Positions 1 through 9,284 of a DNA stretch of 64,000 nucleotides are shown one piece after another; the stretch's first letter is position 1, and each line of letters opens with the position of its first letter. Source of the DNA: Oasisia sp. SBJ-2009. Taxonomy: Eukaryota; Annelida; Polychaeta; Sabellida; Siboglinidae. The notes beneath the pieces were generated by a model. That model searched no databases and was not told the origin of the DNA. It was given only the letters and a program-made list of their open reading frames with translations. The position numbers and the translations under genes were made by a program. The stretch covers positions 992,001 through 1,056,000 of the forward strand of contig OZ024855.1 of the NCBI GenBank assembly GCA_964017155.1, given 5' to 3'.

Positions 1-502
1 TAATAGCAACATTGAGGTGGGTCCGACTTGTACATAAGTGCCAAATAGTGAAATACTGAACACAAATTGAGAGTATACGTGCTTTTATGAGAGAGTGCGC
101 GTGAAAGTACGCGCCCGCAAGAGTAGGCATTCATGTACAAGTCGGGCCCACCTCAATTTTGGTATTATAACTGTATCTTTGCCAATATTTGATACTTGAT
201 TTTGTTAATTCAATCAATTATAATCATCTTGCGCATATTAATGTTTTATATACAGCGCGTCTTAGCAGACTTTTGAGGTCGAAAAGACAGCGTGGTCGGC
301 ATAAACAAACTGTTTATTGCTCATTCCATATGCACAGCGCAGTAACATGCACCGCTGCGCTTGCGACTGTCACAAATCGCGCTGTCTTTTCGACCTCAAC
401 AGTTTGCCAAGACGCGCTGTTTATAAAACATAAATACGCGCAAGATGATTGTAATTGAATGAATTAATTTAGTCAAGTATCAAATGTTGGCAAAAATACT
501 GA

Positions 503-673
503 TATAATAGCAACTTTGAGGTGGGTCCGACTTGTACATAAGTGCCAAATAGTGAAATTCTGAAAACAAATTGAGAGTATACGTGCTTTTATGAGAGAGT
601 GCGCGTGAAGGTACGCGCCCGCAAGAGTAGGCATTCATGTACAAGTCGAGCCCACCTCAATTTTGGTATTATA
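503..673. repeat. Palindrome A of the monomer (44-bp arms, 83-bp spacer)
   Basis: The left arm 503-546 is an ungapped reverse complement of 630-673. This copy matches at 37 of 44 positions; the commonest form gives about 38 of 44. The best-conserved part is TTGAGGTGGG, then CGACTTGTACAT, on the left, answered by ATGTACAAGTCG and CCCACCTCAA on the right. The same palindrome is present in every full copy. Arm quality varies by subtype: S copies, with left CCAACATTGAGG and right CCTCAATGTTGG, reach about 41 of 44. In single strands or transcripts it would form a stem with a large loop. Confidence 0.95.
547..629. repeat. Spacer A with small internal hairpin
   Basis: This is the 83-bp centre of palindrome A and is not itself symmetric. 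It contains a perfect 6-bp hairpin, GCGCGT (601-606) and ACGCGC (613-618) around GAAGGT. It also holds a short alternating purine-pyrimidine run, GTGCGCGTG. A purine-rich GAGAGAG tract just before is variable: most copies read either gagagagtgcgcg or gagagagagcgcg, and the copy starting at 46075 carries one extra GA. Copies starting at 10797 and 13317 have gtacgggccc, which weakens the small hairpin. Confidence 0.85.
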
Positions 674-1013
674 ACTGTATCTTTGCCAATATTTGATACT
701 TGATTTTGTTAACTCAATCAATTATAATCATCTTGCGCATATTAATGTTTTATATACAGCGCGTCTTAGCAGACATTTGAGGTCGAAAAGACAGCGTGGT
801 CGGCATAAACAAACTGTTTATTGCTCATTCCATATGCACAGCGCAGTAACATGCACCGCTGCGCTTGCGACTGGCACAAATCGCGCTGTCTTTTCGACCT
901 CAACAGTTTGCCAAGACGCGCTGTTTATAAAACATAAATACGCGCAAGATGATTGTAATTGAATGATTTAATTTAATCAAGTATCAAATGTTGGCAAAAA
1001 TACTGATATAATA
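667..1013. repeat. Palindrome B of the monomer (130-bp arms, 87-bp spacer)
   Basis: The left arm 667-796 pairs without gaps with the reverse complement of 884-1013. I count 113 of 130 matches in this copy and 114 of 130 in the commonest form. Long uninterrupted blocks include ATTTGATACTTGATT, ATCATCTTGCGC, ACAGCGCGTCTT and GAGGTCGAAAAGACAGCG and their complements. Its outermost 7 bases are the TATTATA/TATAATA heptamers shared with palindrome A. The equal arm length with no indels suggests descent from one inverted duplication. In RNA of either polarity this would be a stem of roughly 130 bp with an 87-nt loop. Confidence 0.95.
797..883. repeat. Spacer B with two small internal hairpins
   Basis: This is the 87-bp centre of palindrome B. 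It holds two local dyads. The first is ATAAAC (805-810) with GTTTAT (816-821), extendable by GC/GC past one bulged T. The second is AGCGCAG (840-846) with CTGCGCT (859-865) around a 12-nt loop. In D monomers a C-to-T change makes the first site a 17-bp palindrome with only a central unpaired base. In I monomers, catcaac weakens it by one pair. The spacer shows no similarity by eye to spacer A. Confidence 0.85.
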
Positions 1014-3023
1014 GCTACTTTGAGGTGGGTCCGACTTGTACATAAGTGCCAAATAGTGAAATTCTGAACAAAAATTGAGAGTATACGTGCTTTTATGAGA
1101 GAGTGCGCGTGAAGGTACGCGCCCGCAAGAGTAGGCATTCATGTACAAGTCGGGCCCACCTCAATTTTGGTATTATAACTGTATCTTTGCCAATATTTGA
1201 TACTTGATTTTGTTAATTCAATCAATTATAATCATCTTGCGCATATTAATGTTTTATATACAGCGCGTCTTAGCATACATTTGAGGTCGAAAAGACAGCG
1301 TGGTCGGCATCAACAAACTGTTTATTGCTCATTCCATATGCACAGCGCAGTAACATGCACCGCTGCGCTTGCGACTGGCACAAATCGCGCTGTCTTTTCG
1401 ACCTCAACAGTTTGCCAAGACGCGCTGTTTATAAAACATAAATACTCGCAAGATGATTGTAATTGAATGTATTAATTTAATCAAGTATCAAATGTTGGCA
1501 AAAATACTGATATAATAGCAACTTTGAGGTGGGTCCGACTTGTACATAAGTGCCAAATAGTGAAATTCTGAACAAAAATTGAGAGTATACGTGCTTTTAT
1601 GAGAGAGTGCGCGTGAAGGTACGCGCCCGCAAGAGTAGGCATTCATGTACAAGTCGGGCCCACCTCAATGTTGGTATTATAACTGTATCTTTGCCAATAT
1701 TTGATACTTGATTTTGTTAATTCAATCAATTATAATCATCTTGCGCTTATTAATGTTTTATATACGGCGCGTCTTAGCAGACATTTGAGGTCGAAAAGAC
1801 AGCGTGGTCGGCATAAACAAATTGTTTATTGCTCATTCCATATGCACAGCGCAGTAACATGCACCGCTGCGCTTGCGACTGGCACAAATCGCGCTGTCTT
1901 TTCGACCTCAACAGTTTGCCAAGACGCGCTGTTTATAAAACATAAATACGCGCAAGATGATTGTAATTGAATGAATTAATTTAATCAAGTATCAAATGTT
2001 GGCAAAAATACTGATATAATACCAACATTGAGGTGGGTCCGACTTGTACATAAGTGCCAAATAGTGAAATTCTGAACAAAAATTGAGAGTATACGTGCTT
2101 TTATGAGAGAGAGCGCGTGAAGGTACGCGCCCGCAAAAGTAGGCATTCATGTACAAGTCGGGCCCACCTCAATTTTGGTATTATAACTGTATCTTTGCCA
2201 ATATTTGATACTTGATTTTGTTAATTCAATCAATTATAATCGTCTTGCGCATATTAATGTTTTATATACAGCGCGTCTTAGCATACATTTGAGGTCGAAA
2301 AGACAGCGTGGTCGGCATCAACAAACTGTTTATTGCTCATTCCATATGCACAGCGCAGTAACATGCACCGCTGCGCTTGCGAATGGCACAAATCGTTCTG
2401 TCTTTTCGACCCCAAACGTTTGCCAAGACGCGCTGTTTATAAAACATAAATACGCGCAAGATGATTATAATTCAATGAATTAATTTAATCAAGTATCAAA
2501 TGTTGGCAAAAATACTGATATAATAACAACATTGAGGTGGGTCCGACTTGTACATAAGTGCCAAATAGTGAAATACTGAAAACAAATTGAGAGTATACGT
2601 GCTTTTATGAGAGAGTGCGCGTGAAGGTACGCGCCCGCAAGTGTAGGCATTGATGTACAAGTCGGGCCCACCTCAATTTTGGTATTATAACTGTATCTTT
2701 GCCAACATTTGATACTTGATTTTTTTAATTCAATCAATTATAATCATCTTGCGCATATTAATGTTTTATATATAGCGCGTCTTAGCAGACTTTTGAGGTC
2801 GAAAAGACAGCGTGGTCGGCATAAACAAACTGTTTATCGCTCATATCATATGCACAGCGCAGAAACATGCACCGCTGCGCTTGCGACTGGCACAAATCGT
2901 TCTGTCTTTTCGACCCCAAACGTTTGCCAAGACGCGCTGTTTATAAAACATAAATACGCGCAAGATGATTATAATTGAATGAATTAATTTAATCAAGTAT
3001 CAAATGTTGGCCAAAAATAGTGA

Positions 3024-3235
3024 TATAATAGCAACATTGAGGTGGGTCCGACTTGTACATAAGTGCCAAATAGTGAAATAGTGACCGCTGCGCTTGCGAC
3101 TGGCACAAATCGCGCTGTCTTTTCGACCTCAAAAGTTTGCCAAGACGCGCTGTTTATAAAACATAATTACGCGCAAGATGATTATAATTGAATGAATTAA
3201 TTTAATCAATTATCAAATGTTGGCAAAAATACTGA
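3024..3235 (+). repeat. Internally deleted satellite monomer (212 bp)
   Basis: The copy begins normally with TATAATA and the left arm of A, reaches phase 61 at 3084, then continues directly at phase 354 (ccgctgcgc from 3085). It thus lacks phases 62-353, 292 bp. The loss removes most of spacer A, the right arm of A, the left arm of B and the first part of spacer B, so neither palindrome can form within it. It also has private substitutions (cctcaaaag, cataattacg, tcaattatc), indicating it is an older or less homogenised copy. It is the only large indel in the window. Confidence 0.95.
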
Positions 3236-6200
3236 TATAATAGCAACATTGAGGTGGGTCCGACTTGTACATAAGTGCCAAATAGTGAAATACTGAACAC
3301 AAATTGAGAGTATACGTGCTTTTATGAGAGAGTGCGCGTGAAAGTACGCGCCCGCAAGAGTAGGCATTCATGTACAAGTCGGGCCCACCTCAATTTTGGT
3401 ATTATAACTGTATCTTTGCCAATATTTGATACTTGATTTTGTTAATTCAATCAATTATAATCATCTTGCGCATATTAATGTTTTATATACAGCGCGTCTT
3501 AGCAGACTTTTGAGGTCGAAAAGACAGCGTGGTCGGCATAAACAAACTGTTTATTGCTCATTCCATATGCACAGCGCAGTAACATGCACCGCTGCGCTTG
3601 CGACTGTCACAAATCGCGCTGTCTTTTCGACCTCAACAGTTTGCCAAGACGCGCTGTTTATAAAACATAAATACGCGCAAGATGATTGTAATTGAATGAA
3701 TTAATTTAGTCAAGTATCAAATGTTGGCAAAAATACTGATATAATAGCAACTTTGAGGTGGGTCCGACTTGTACATAAGTGCCAAATAGTGAAATTCTGA
3801 AAACAAATTGAGAGTATACGTGCTTTTATGAGAGAGTGCGCGTGAAGGTACGCGCCCGCAAGAGTAGGCATTCATGTACAAGTCGAGCCCACCTCAATTT
3901 TGGTATTATAACTGTATCTTTGCCAATATTTGATACTTGATTTTGTTAACTCAATCAATTATAATCATCTTGCGCATATTAATGTTTTATATACAGCGCG
4001 TCTTAGCAGACATTTGAGGTCGAAAAGACAGCGTGGTCGGCATAAACAAACTGTTTATTGCTCATTCCATATGCACAGCGCAGTAACATGCACCGCTGCG
4101 CTTGCGACTGGCACAAATCGCGCTGTCTTTTCGACCTCAACAGTTTGCCAAGACGCGCTGTTTATAAAACATAAATACGCGCAAGATGATTGTAATTGAA
4201 TGATTTAATTTAATCAAGTATCAAATGTTGGCAAAAATACTGATATAATAGCTACTTTGAGGTGGGTCCGACTTGTACATAAGTGCCAAATAGTGAAATT
4301 CTGAACAAAAATTGAGAGTATACGTGCTTTTATGAGAGAGTGCGCGTGAAGGTACGCGCCCGCAAGAGTAGGCATTCATGTACAAGTCGGGCCCACCTCA
4401 ATTTTGGTATTATAACTGTATCTTTGCCAATATTTGATACTTGATTTTGTTAATTCAATCAATTATAATCATCTTGCGCATATTAATGTTTTATATACAG
4501 CGCGTCTTAGCATACATTTGAGGTCGAAAAGACAGCGTGGTCGGCATCAACAAACTGTTTATTGCTCATTCCATATGCACAGCGCAGTAACATGCACCGC
4601 TGCGCTTGCGACTGGCACAAATCGCGCTGTCTTTTCGACCTCAACAGTTTGCCAAGACGCGCTGTTTATAAAACATAAATACTCGCAAGATGATTGTAAT
4701 TGAATGTATTAATTTAATCAAGTATCAAATGTTGGCAAAAATACTGATATAATAGCAACTTTGAGGTGGGTCCGACTTGTACATAAGTGCCAAATAGTGA
4801 AATTCTGAACAAAAATTGAGAGTATACGTGCTTTTATGAGAGAGAGCGCGTGAAGGTACGCGCCCGCAAAAGTAGGCATTCATGTACAAGTCGGGCCCAC
4901 CTCAATTTTGGTATTATAACTGTATCTTTGCCAATATTTGATACTTGATTTTGTTAACTCAATCAATTATAATCATCTTGCGCATATTAATGTTTTATAT
5001 ACAGCGCGTCTTAGCAGACATTTGAGGTCGAAAAAACAGCGTGGTCGGCATAAACAAACTGTTTATTGCTTATTCCATATGCACAGCGCAGTAACATGCA
5101 CCGCTGCGCTTGCGACTGGCACAAATCGCGCTGTGTTTTCGACCTCAACAGTTTGCCAAGACGCGCTGTTTATAAAACATAAATACGCGCAAGATGATTG
5201 TAATTGAATGAATTAATTTAATCAAGTATCAAATGTTGGCAAAAATACTGATATAATAGCAACTTTGAGGTGGGTCCGACTTGTACATAAGTGCCAAATA
5301 GTGAAATTCTGAACAAAAATTGAGAGTATACGTGCTTTTATGAGAGAGTGCGCGTGAAGGTACGCGCCCGCAAGAGTAGGCATTCATGTACAAGTCGGGC
5401 CCACCTCAATGTTGGTATTATAACTGTATCTTTGCCAATATTTGATACTTGATTTTGTTAATTCAATCAATTATAATCATCTTGCGCATATTAATGTTTT
5501 ATATACAGCGCGTCTTAGCAGACATTTGAGGTCGAAAAGACAGCGTGGTCGGCATAAACAAATTGTTTATTGCTCATTCCATATGCACAGCGCAGTAACA
5601 TGCACCGCTGCGCTTGCGACTGGCACAAATCGCGCTGTCTTTTCGACCTCAACAGTTTGCCAAGACGCGCTGTTTATAAAACATAAATACGCGCAAGATG
5701 ATTGTAATTGAATGAATTAATTTAATCAAGTATCAAATGTTGGCAAAAATACTGATATAATACCAACATTGAGGTGGGTCCGACTTGTACATAAGTGCCA
5801 AATAGTGAAATTCTGAACAAAAATTGAGAGTATACGTGCTTTTATGAGAGAGAGCGCGTGAAGGTACGCGCCCGCAAGAGTAGGCATTCATGTACAAGTC
5901 GGGCCCACCTCAATGTTGGTATTATAACTGTATCTTTGCCAATATTTGATACTTGATTTTGTTAATTCAATCAATTATAATCATCTTGCGCATATTAATG
6001 TTTTATATTCTGCGCGTCTTAGCAGACATTTGAGGTCGAAAAGACAGCGTGGTCGGCATAAACAAACTGTTTATTGCTCATTCCATATGCACAGCGCAGT
6101 AACATGCACCGCTGCCCTTGCGACTGGCACAAATCGCGCTGTCTTTTCGACCTCAACAGTTTGCCAAGACGCGCTGTTTATAAAACATAAATACTCGCAA

Positions 6201-6764
6201 GATGATTGTAATTGAATGAATTAATTTAATCAAGTATCAAATGTTGGCAAAAATACTGATATAATAGCAACTTTGAGGTGGGTCCGACTTGTACATAAGT
6301 GCCAAATAGTAAAATTCTGAACAAAAATTGAGAGTATACGTGCTTTTATGAGAGAGAGCGCGTGAAGGTACGCGCCCGCAAAAGTAGGCATTCATGTACA
6401 AGTCGGGCCCACCTCAATTTTGGTATTATAACTGTATCTTTGCCAATATTTGATACTTGATTTTGTTAATTCAATCAATTATAATCGTCTTGCGCATATT
6501 AATGTTTTATATACAGCGCGTCTTAGCATACATTTGAGGTCGAAAAGACAGCGTGGTCGGCATCAACAAACTGTTTATTGCTCATTCCATATGCACAGCG
6601 CAGTAACATGCACCGCTGCGCTTGCGAATGGCACAAATCGTTCTGTCTTTTCGACCCCAAACGTTTGCCAAGACGCGCTGTTTATAAAACATAAATACGC
6701 GCAAGATGATTATAATTGAATGAATTAATTTAATCAAGTATCAAATGTTGGCCAAAAATAGTGA
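3236..6764 (+). repeat. Block of seven monomers: L-T-I-E-D-S-V
   Basis: Copies start at 3236, 3740, 4244, 4748, 5252, 5756 and 6260. The first three match the copies at the window start. The E copy at 4748 has the variants gcttattcc and gctgtgttttc. The S copy has attctgcgcg. The last copy combines the I marks catacattt and catcaac with the V 3' end and ggccaaaaatagtg, making it 505 bp. Confidence 0.9.
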
Positions 6765-9284
6765 TATAATAGCAACATTGAGGTGGGTCCGACTTGTACA
6801 TAAGTGCCAAATAGTGAAATTCTGAACAAAAATTGAGAGTATACGTGCTTTTATGAGAGAGTGCGCGTGAAGGTACGCGCCCGCAAGAGTAGGCATTCAT
6901 GTACAAGTCGGGCCCACCTCAATTTTGGTATTATAACTGTATCTTTGCCAATATTTGATACTTGATTTTGTTAATTCAATCAATTATAATCATCTTGCGC
7001 ATATTAATGTTTTATATACAGCGCGTCTTAGCATACATTTGAGGTCGAAAAGACAGCGTGGTCGGCATCAACAAACTGTTTATTGCTCATTCCATATGCA
7101 CAGCGCAGTAACATGCACCGCTGCGCTTGCGACTGGCACAAATCGCGCTGTCTTTTCGACCTCAACAGTTTGCCAAGACGCGCTGTTTATAAAACATAAA
7201 TACTCGCAAGATGATTGTAATTGAATGTATTAATTTAATCAAGTATCAAATGTTGGCAAAAATACTGATATAATAGCAACTTTGAGGTGGGTCCGACTTG
7301 TACATAAGTGCCAAATAGTGAAATTCTGAACAAAAATTGAGAGTATACGTGCTTTTATGAGAGAGAGCGCGTGAAGGTACGCGCCCGCAAAAGTAGGCAT
7401 TCATGTACAAGTCGGGCCCACCTCAATTTTGGTATTATAACTGTATCTTTGCCAATATTTGATACTTGATTTTGTTAACTCAATCAATTATAATCATCTT
7501 GCGCATATTAATGTTTTATATACAGCGCGTCTTAGCAGACATTTGAGGTCGAAAAGACAGCGTGGTCGGCATAAACAAATTGTTTATTGCTCATTCCATA
7601 TGCACAGCGCAGTAACATGCACCGCTGCGCTTGCGACTGGCACAAATCGCGCTGTCTTTTCGACCTCAACAGTTTGCCAAGACGCGCTGTTTATAAAACA
7701 TAAATACGCGCAAGATGATTGTAATTGAATGAATTAATTTAATCAAGTATCAAATGTTGGCAAAAATACTGATATAATACCAACATTGAGGTGGGTCCGA
7801 CTTGTACATAAGTGCCAAATAGTGAAATTCTGAACAAAAATTGAGAGTATACGTGCTTTTATGAGAGAGAGCGCGTGAAGGTACGCGCCCGCAAGAGTAG
7901 GCATTCATGTACAAGTCGGGCCCACCTCAATGTTGGTATTATAACTGTATCTTTGCCAATATTTGATACTTGATTTTGTTAATTCAATCAATTATAATCA
8001 TCTTGCGCATATTAATGTTTTATATTCTGCGCGTCTTAGCAGACATTTGAGGTCGAAAAGACAGCGTGGTCGGCATAAACAAACTGTTTATTGCTCATTC
8101 CATATGCACAGCGCAGTAACATGCACCGCTGCCCTTGCGACTGGCACAAATCGCGCTGTCTTTTCGACCTCAACAGTTTGCCAAGACGCGCTGTTTATAA
8201 AACATAAATACTCGCAAGATGATTGTAATTGAATGAATTAATTTAATCAAGTATCAAATGTTGGCAAAAATACTGATATAATAGCAACTTTGAGGTGGGT
8301 CCGACTTGTACATAAGTGCCAAATAGTGAAATTCTGAACAAAAATTGAGAGTATACGTGCTTTTATGAGAGAGAGCGCGTGAAGGTACGCGCCCGCAAAA
8401 GTAGGCATTCATGTACAAGTCGGGCCCACCTCAATTTTGGTATTATAACTGTATCTTTGCCAATATTTGATACTTGATTTTGTTAATTCAATCAATTATA
8501 ATCGTCTTGCGCATATTAATGTTTTATATACAGCGCGTCTTAGCATACATTTGAGGTCGAAAAGACAGCGTGGTCGGCATCAACAAACTGTTTATTGCTC
8601 ATTCCATATGCACAGCGCAGTAACATGCACCGCTGCGCTTGCGACTGGCACAAATCGCGCTGTCTTTTCGACCTCAACAGTTTGCCAAGACGCGCTGTTT
8701 ATAAAACATAAATACTCGCAAGATGATTGTAATTGAATGTATTAATTTAATCAAGTATCAAATGTTGGCAAAAATACTGATATAATAGCAACTTTGAGGT
8801 GGGTCCGACTTGTACATAAGTGCCAAATAGTGAAATTCTGAACAAAAATTGAGAGTATACGTGCTTTTATGAGAGAGAGCGCGTGAAGGTACGCGCCCGC
8901 AAAAGTAGGCATTCATGTACAAGTCGGGCCCACCTCAATTTTGGTATTATAACTGTATCTTTGCCAATATTTGATACTTGATTTTGTTAACTCAATCAAT
9001 TATAATCATCTTGCGCATATTAATGTTTTATATACAGCGCGTCTTAGCAGACATTTGAGGTCGAAAAAACAGCGTGGTCGGCATAAACAAACTGTTTATT
9101 GCTTATTCCATATGCACAGCGCAGTAACATGCACCGCTGCGCTTGCGACTGGCACAAATCGCGCTGTCTTTTCGACCTCAACAGTTTGCCAAGACGCGCT
9201 GTTTATAAAACATAAATACGCGCAAGATGATTGTAATTGAATGAATTAATTTAATCAAGTATCAAATGTTGGCAAAAATACTGA
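6765..9284 (+). repeat. Block of five monomers: I-E/D-S-I-E
   Basis: Copies start at 6765, 7269, 7773, 8277 and 8781. The copy at 7269 has an E-like left half (gagagagagcgcg, gcaaaag, ttaactc) and a D right half (aaacaaattg), so it looks like a crossover product. The S copy has attctgcgcg and repeats the one at 5756. The copy at 8277 shares aatcgtctt with those at 2015 and 6260 but ends as I rather than V. Confidence 0.88.

Larger units (their letters stand above)
503..1006 (+). repeat. Reference satellite monomer (phase 1-504)
   Basis: This copy is used as the coordinate frame for all others. Phase 1 is the first T of TATAATA. Phases 1-44 are the left arm of palindrome A, 45-127 spacer A, 128-171 the right arm of A, 165-294 the left arm of palindrome B, 295-381 spacer B, and 382-504 plus the next 7 bases the right arm of B. 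The phase is arbitrary in a tandem array; TATAATA was chosen because it is where the two palindromes meet. This copy is T-like but carries gtcgagccc in place of the usual gtcgggccc, and gatttaattt in place of gaattaattt. Confidence 0.95.
630..1050. repeat. 167-bp element in inverted pair (630-796 and 884-1050)
   Basis: Taking the right arm of A with the left arm of B gives one continuous 167-bp arm (630-796). Its inverted partner is the right arm of B plus the left arm of the next A (884-1050). About 145 of 167 positions match in the commonest form, without gaps. Since 167+87+167+83 equals 504, this pair plus the two spacers accounts for the whole monomer. The array can therefore be read as alternating forward and reverse 167-bp elements. 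The same description holds at +504 steps throughout, apart from the deleted copy at 3024. Confidence 0.9.
1..3023 (+). repeat. Block of six monomers: L-T-I-D-V-V
   Basis: Copies start at -1 (first two bases cut off by the window), 503, 1007, 1511, 2015 and 2519. The first carries the L markers gaaatactgaacac, gaaagtacg and gacttttgagg. The copy at 1511 is D with a private gcgcttatt. The last two have the V 3' end (cgttctgtc, ccccaaacg, gattataatt), and the last also has ggccaaaaatagtg, which adds one base. This is the most heterogeneous stretch in the window. Bases 1-1607 recur without differences that I can see at 3238-4844. Confidence 0.9.

Noticed and set aside
189..458. An 89-codon open frame on the + strand that recurs in almost every monomer
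   Set aside because: It starts at TTG, not ATG, spans palindrome B and has no recognisable domain. Most differences between copies change the amino acid, so there is no sign of protein constraint. The copy at 59875 gains a stop (actcgtaag). Openness across copies is explained by shared descent and homogenisation.
633..649. CENP-B box-like site near the right arm of A (ends in AAGTCGGG)
   Set aside because: Only the A and CGGG half fits. The TTCG half is absent in register, and the TTCG elsewhere in the monomer (TTCGACCTC) lacks the required A and CGGG.
700..728. A bacterial-type promoter match, TTGATT, 17 bases, TATAAT, once per monomer
   Set aside because: It matches the sigma-70 pattern, but the array is plainly eukaryotic satellite and the site lies inside an AT-rich palindrome arm. 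It is a chance match, though it could give spurious transcription in a bacterial clone.
503..1006. RNA polymerase III gene (tRNA or SINE head) in the monomer
   Set aside because: No acceptable B box (GGTTCGANTCC) and no A box at suitable spacing. ggtcgaaaag and gggtccgac are poor matches.
991..1012. TTGGCA followed by TATAAT at the palindrome joint
   Set aside because: The spacing is only 10 bases, wrong for a promoter, and the same host argument applies.
2489..2737. Reverse-strand open frames at 2489-2737, 46052-46234 and 55115-55306
   Set aside because: They exist only in single copies where a private change (for example the extra GA at 46075 or gcttttctgag in the copy at 55149) opens the frame. 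Sister monomers are closed and no domain is visible.
5134..5150. Compensatory pairing for the E change (cgaaaaaacag) by gctgtgttttc in the opposite arm
   Set aside because: The two changes give an A opposite a G, not a base pair, and most E copies keep the ordinary gctgtcttttc. So there is no evidence of stem-preserving selection.
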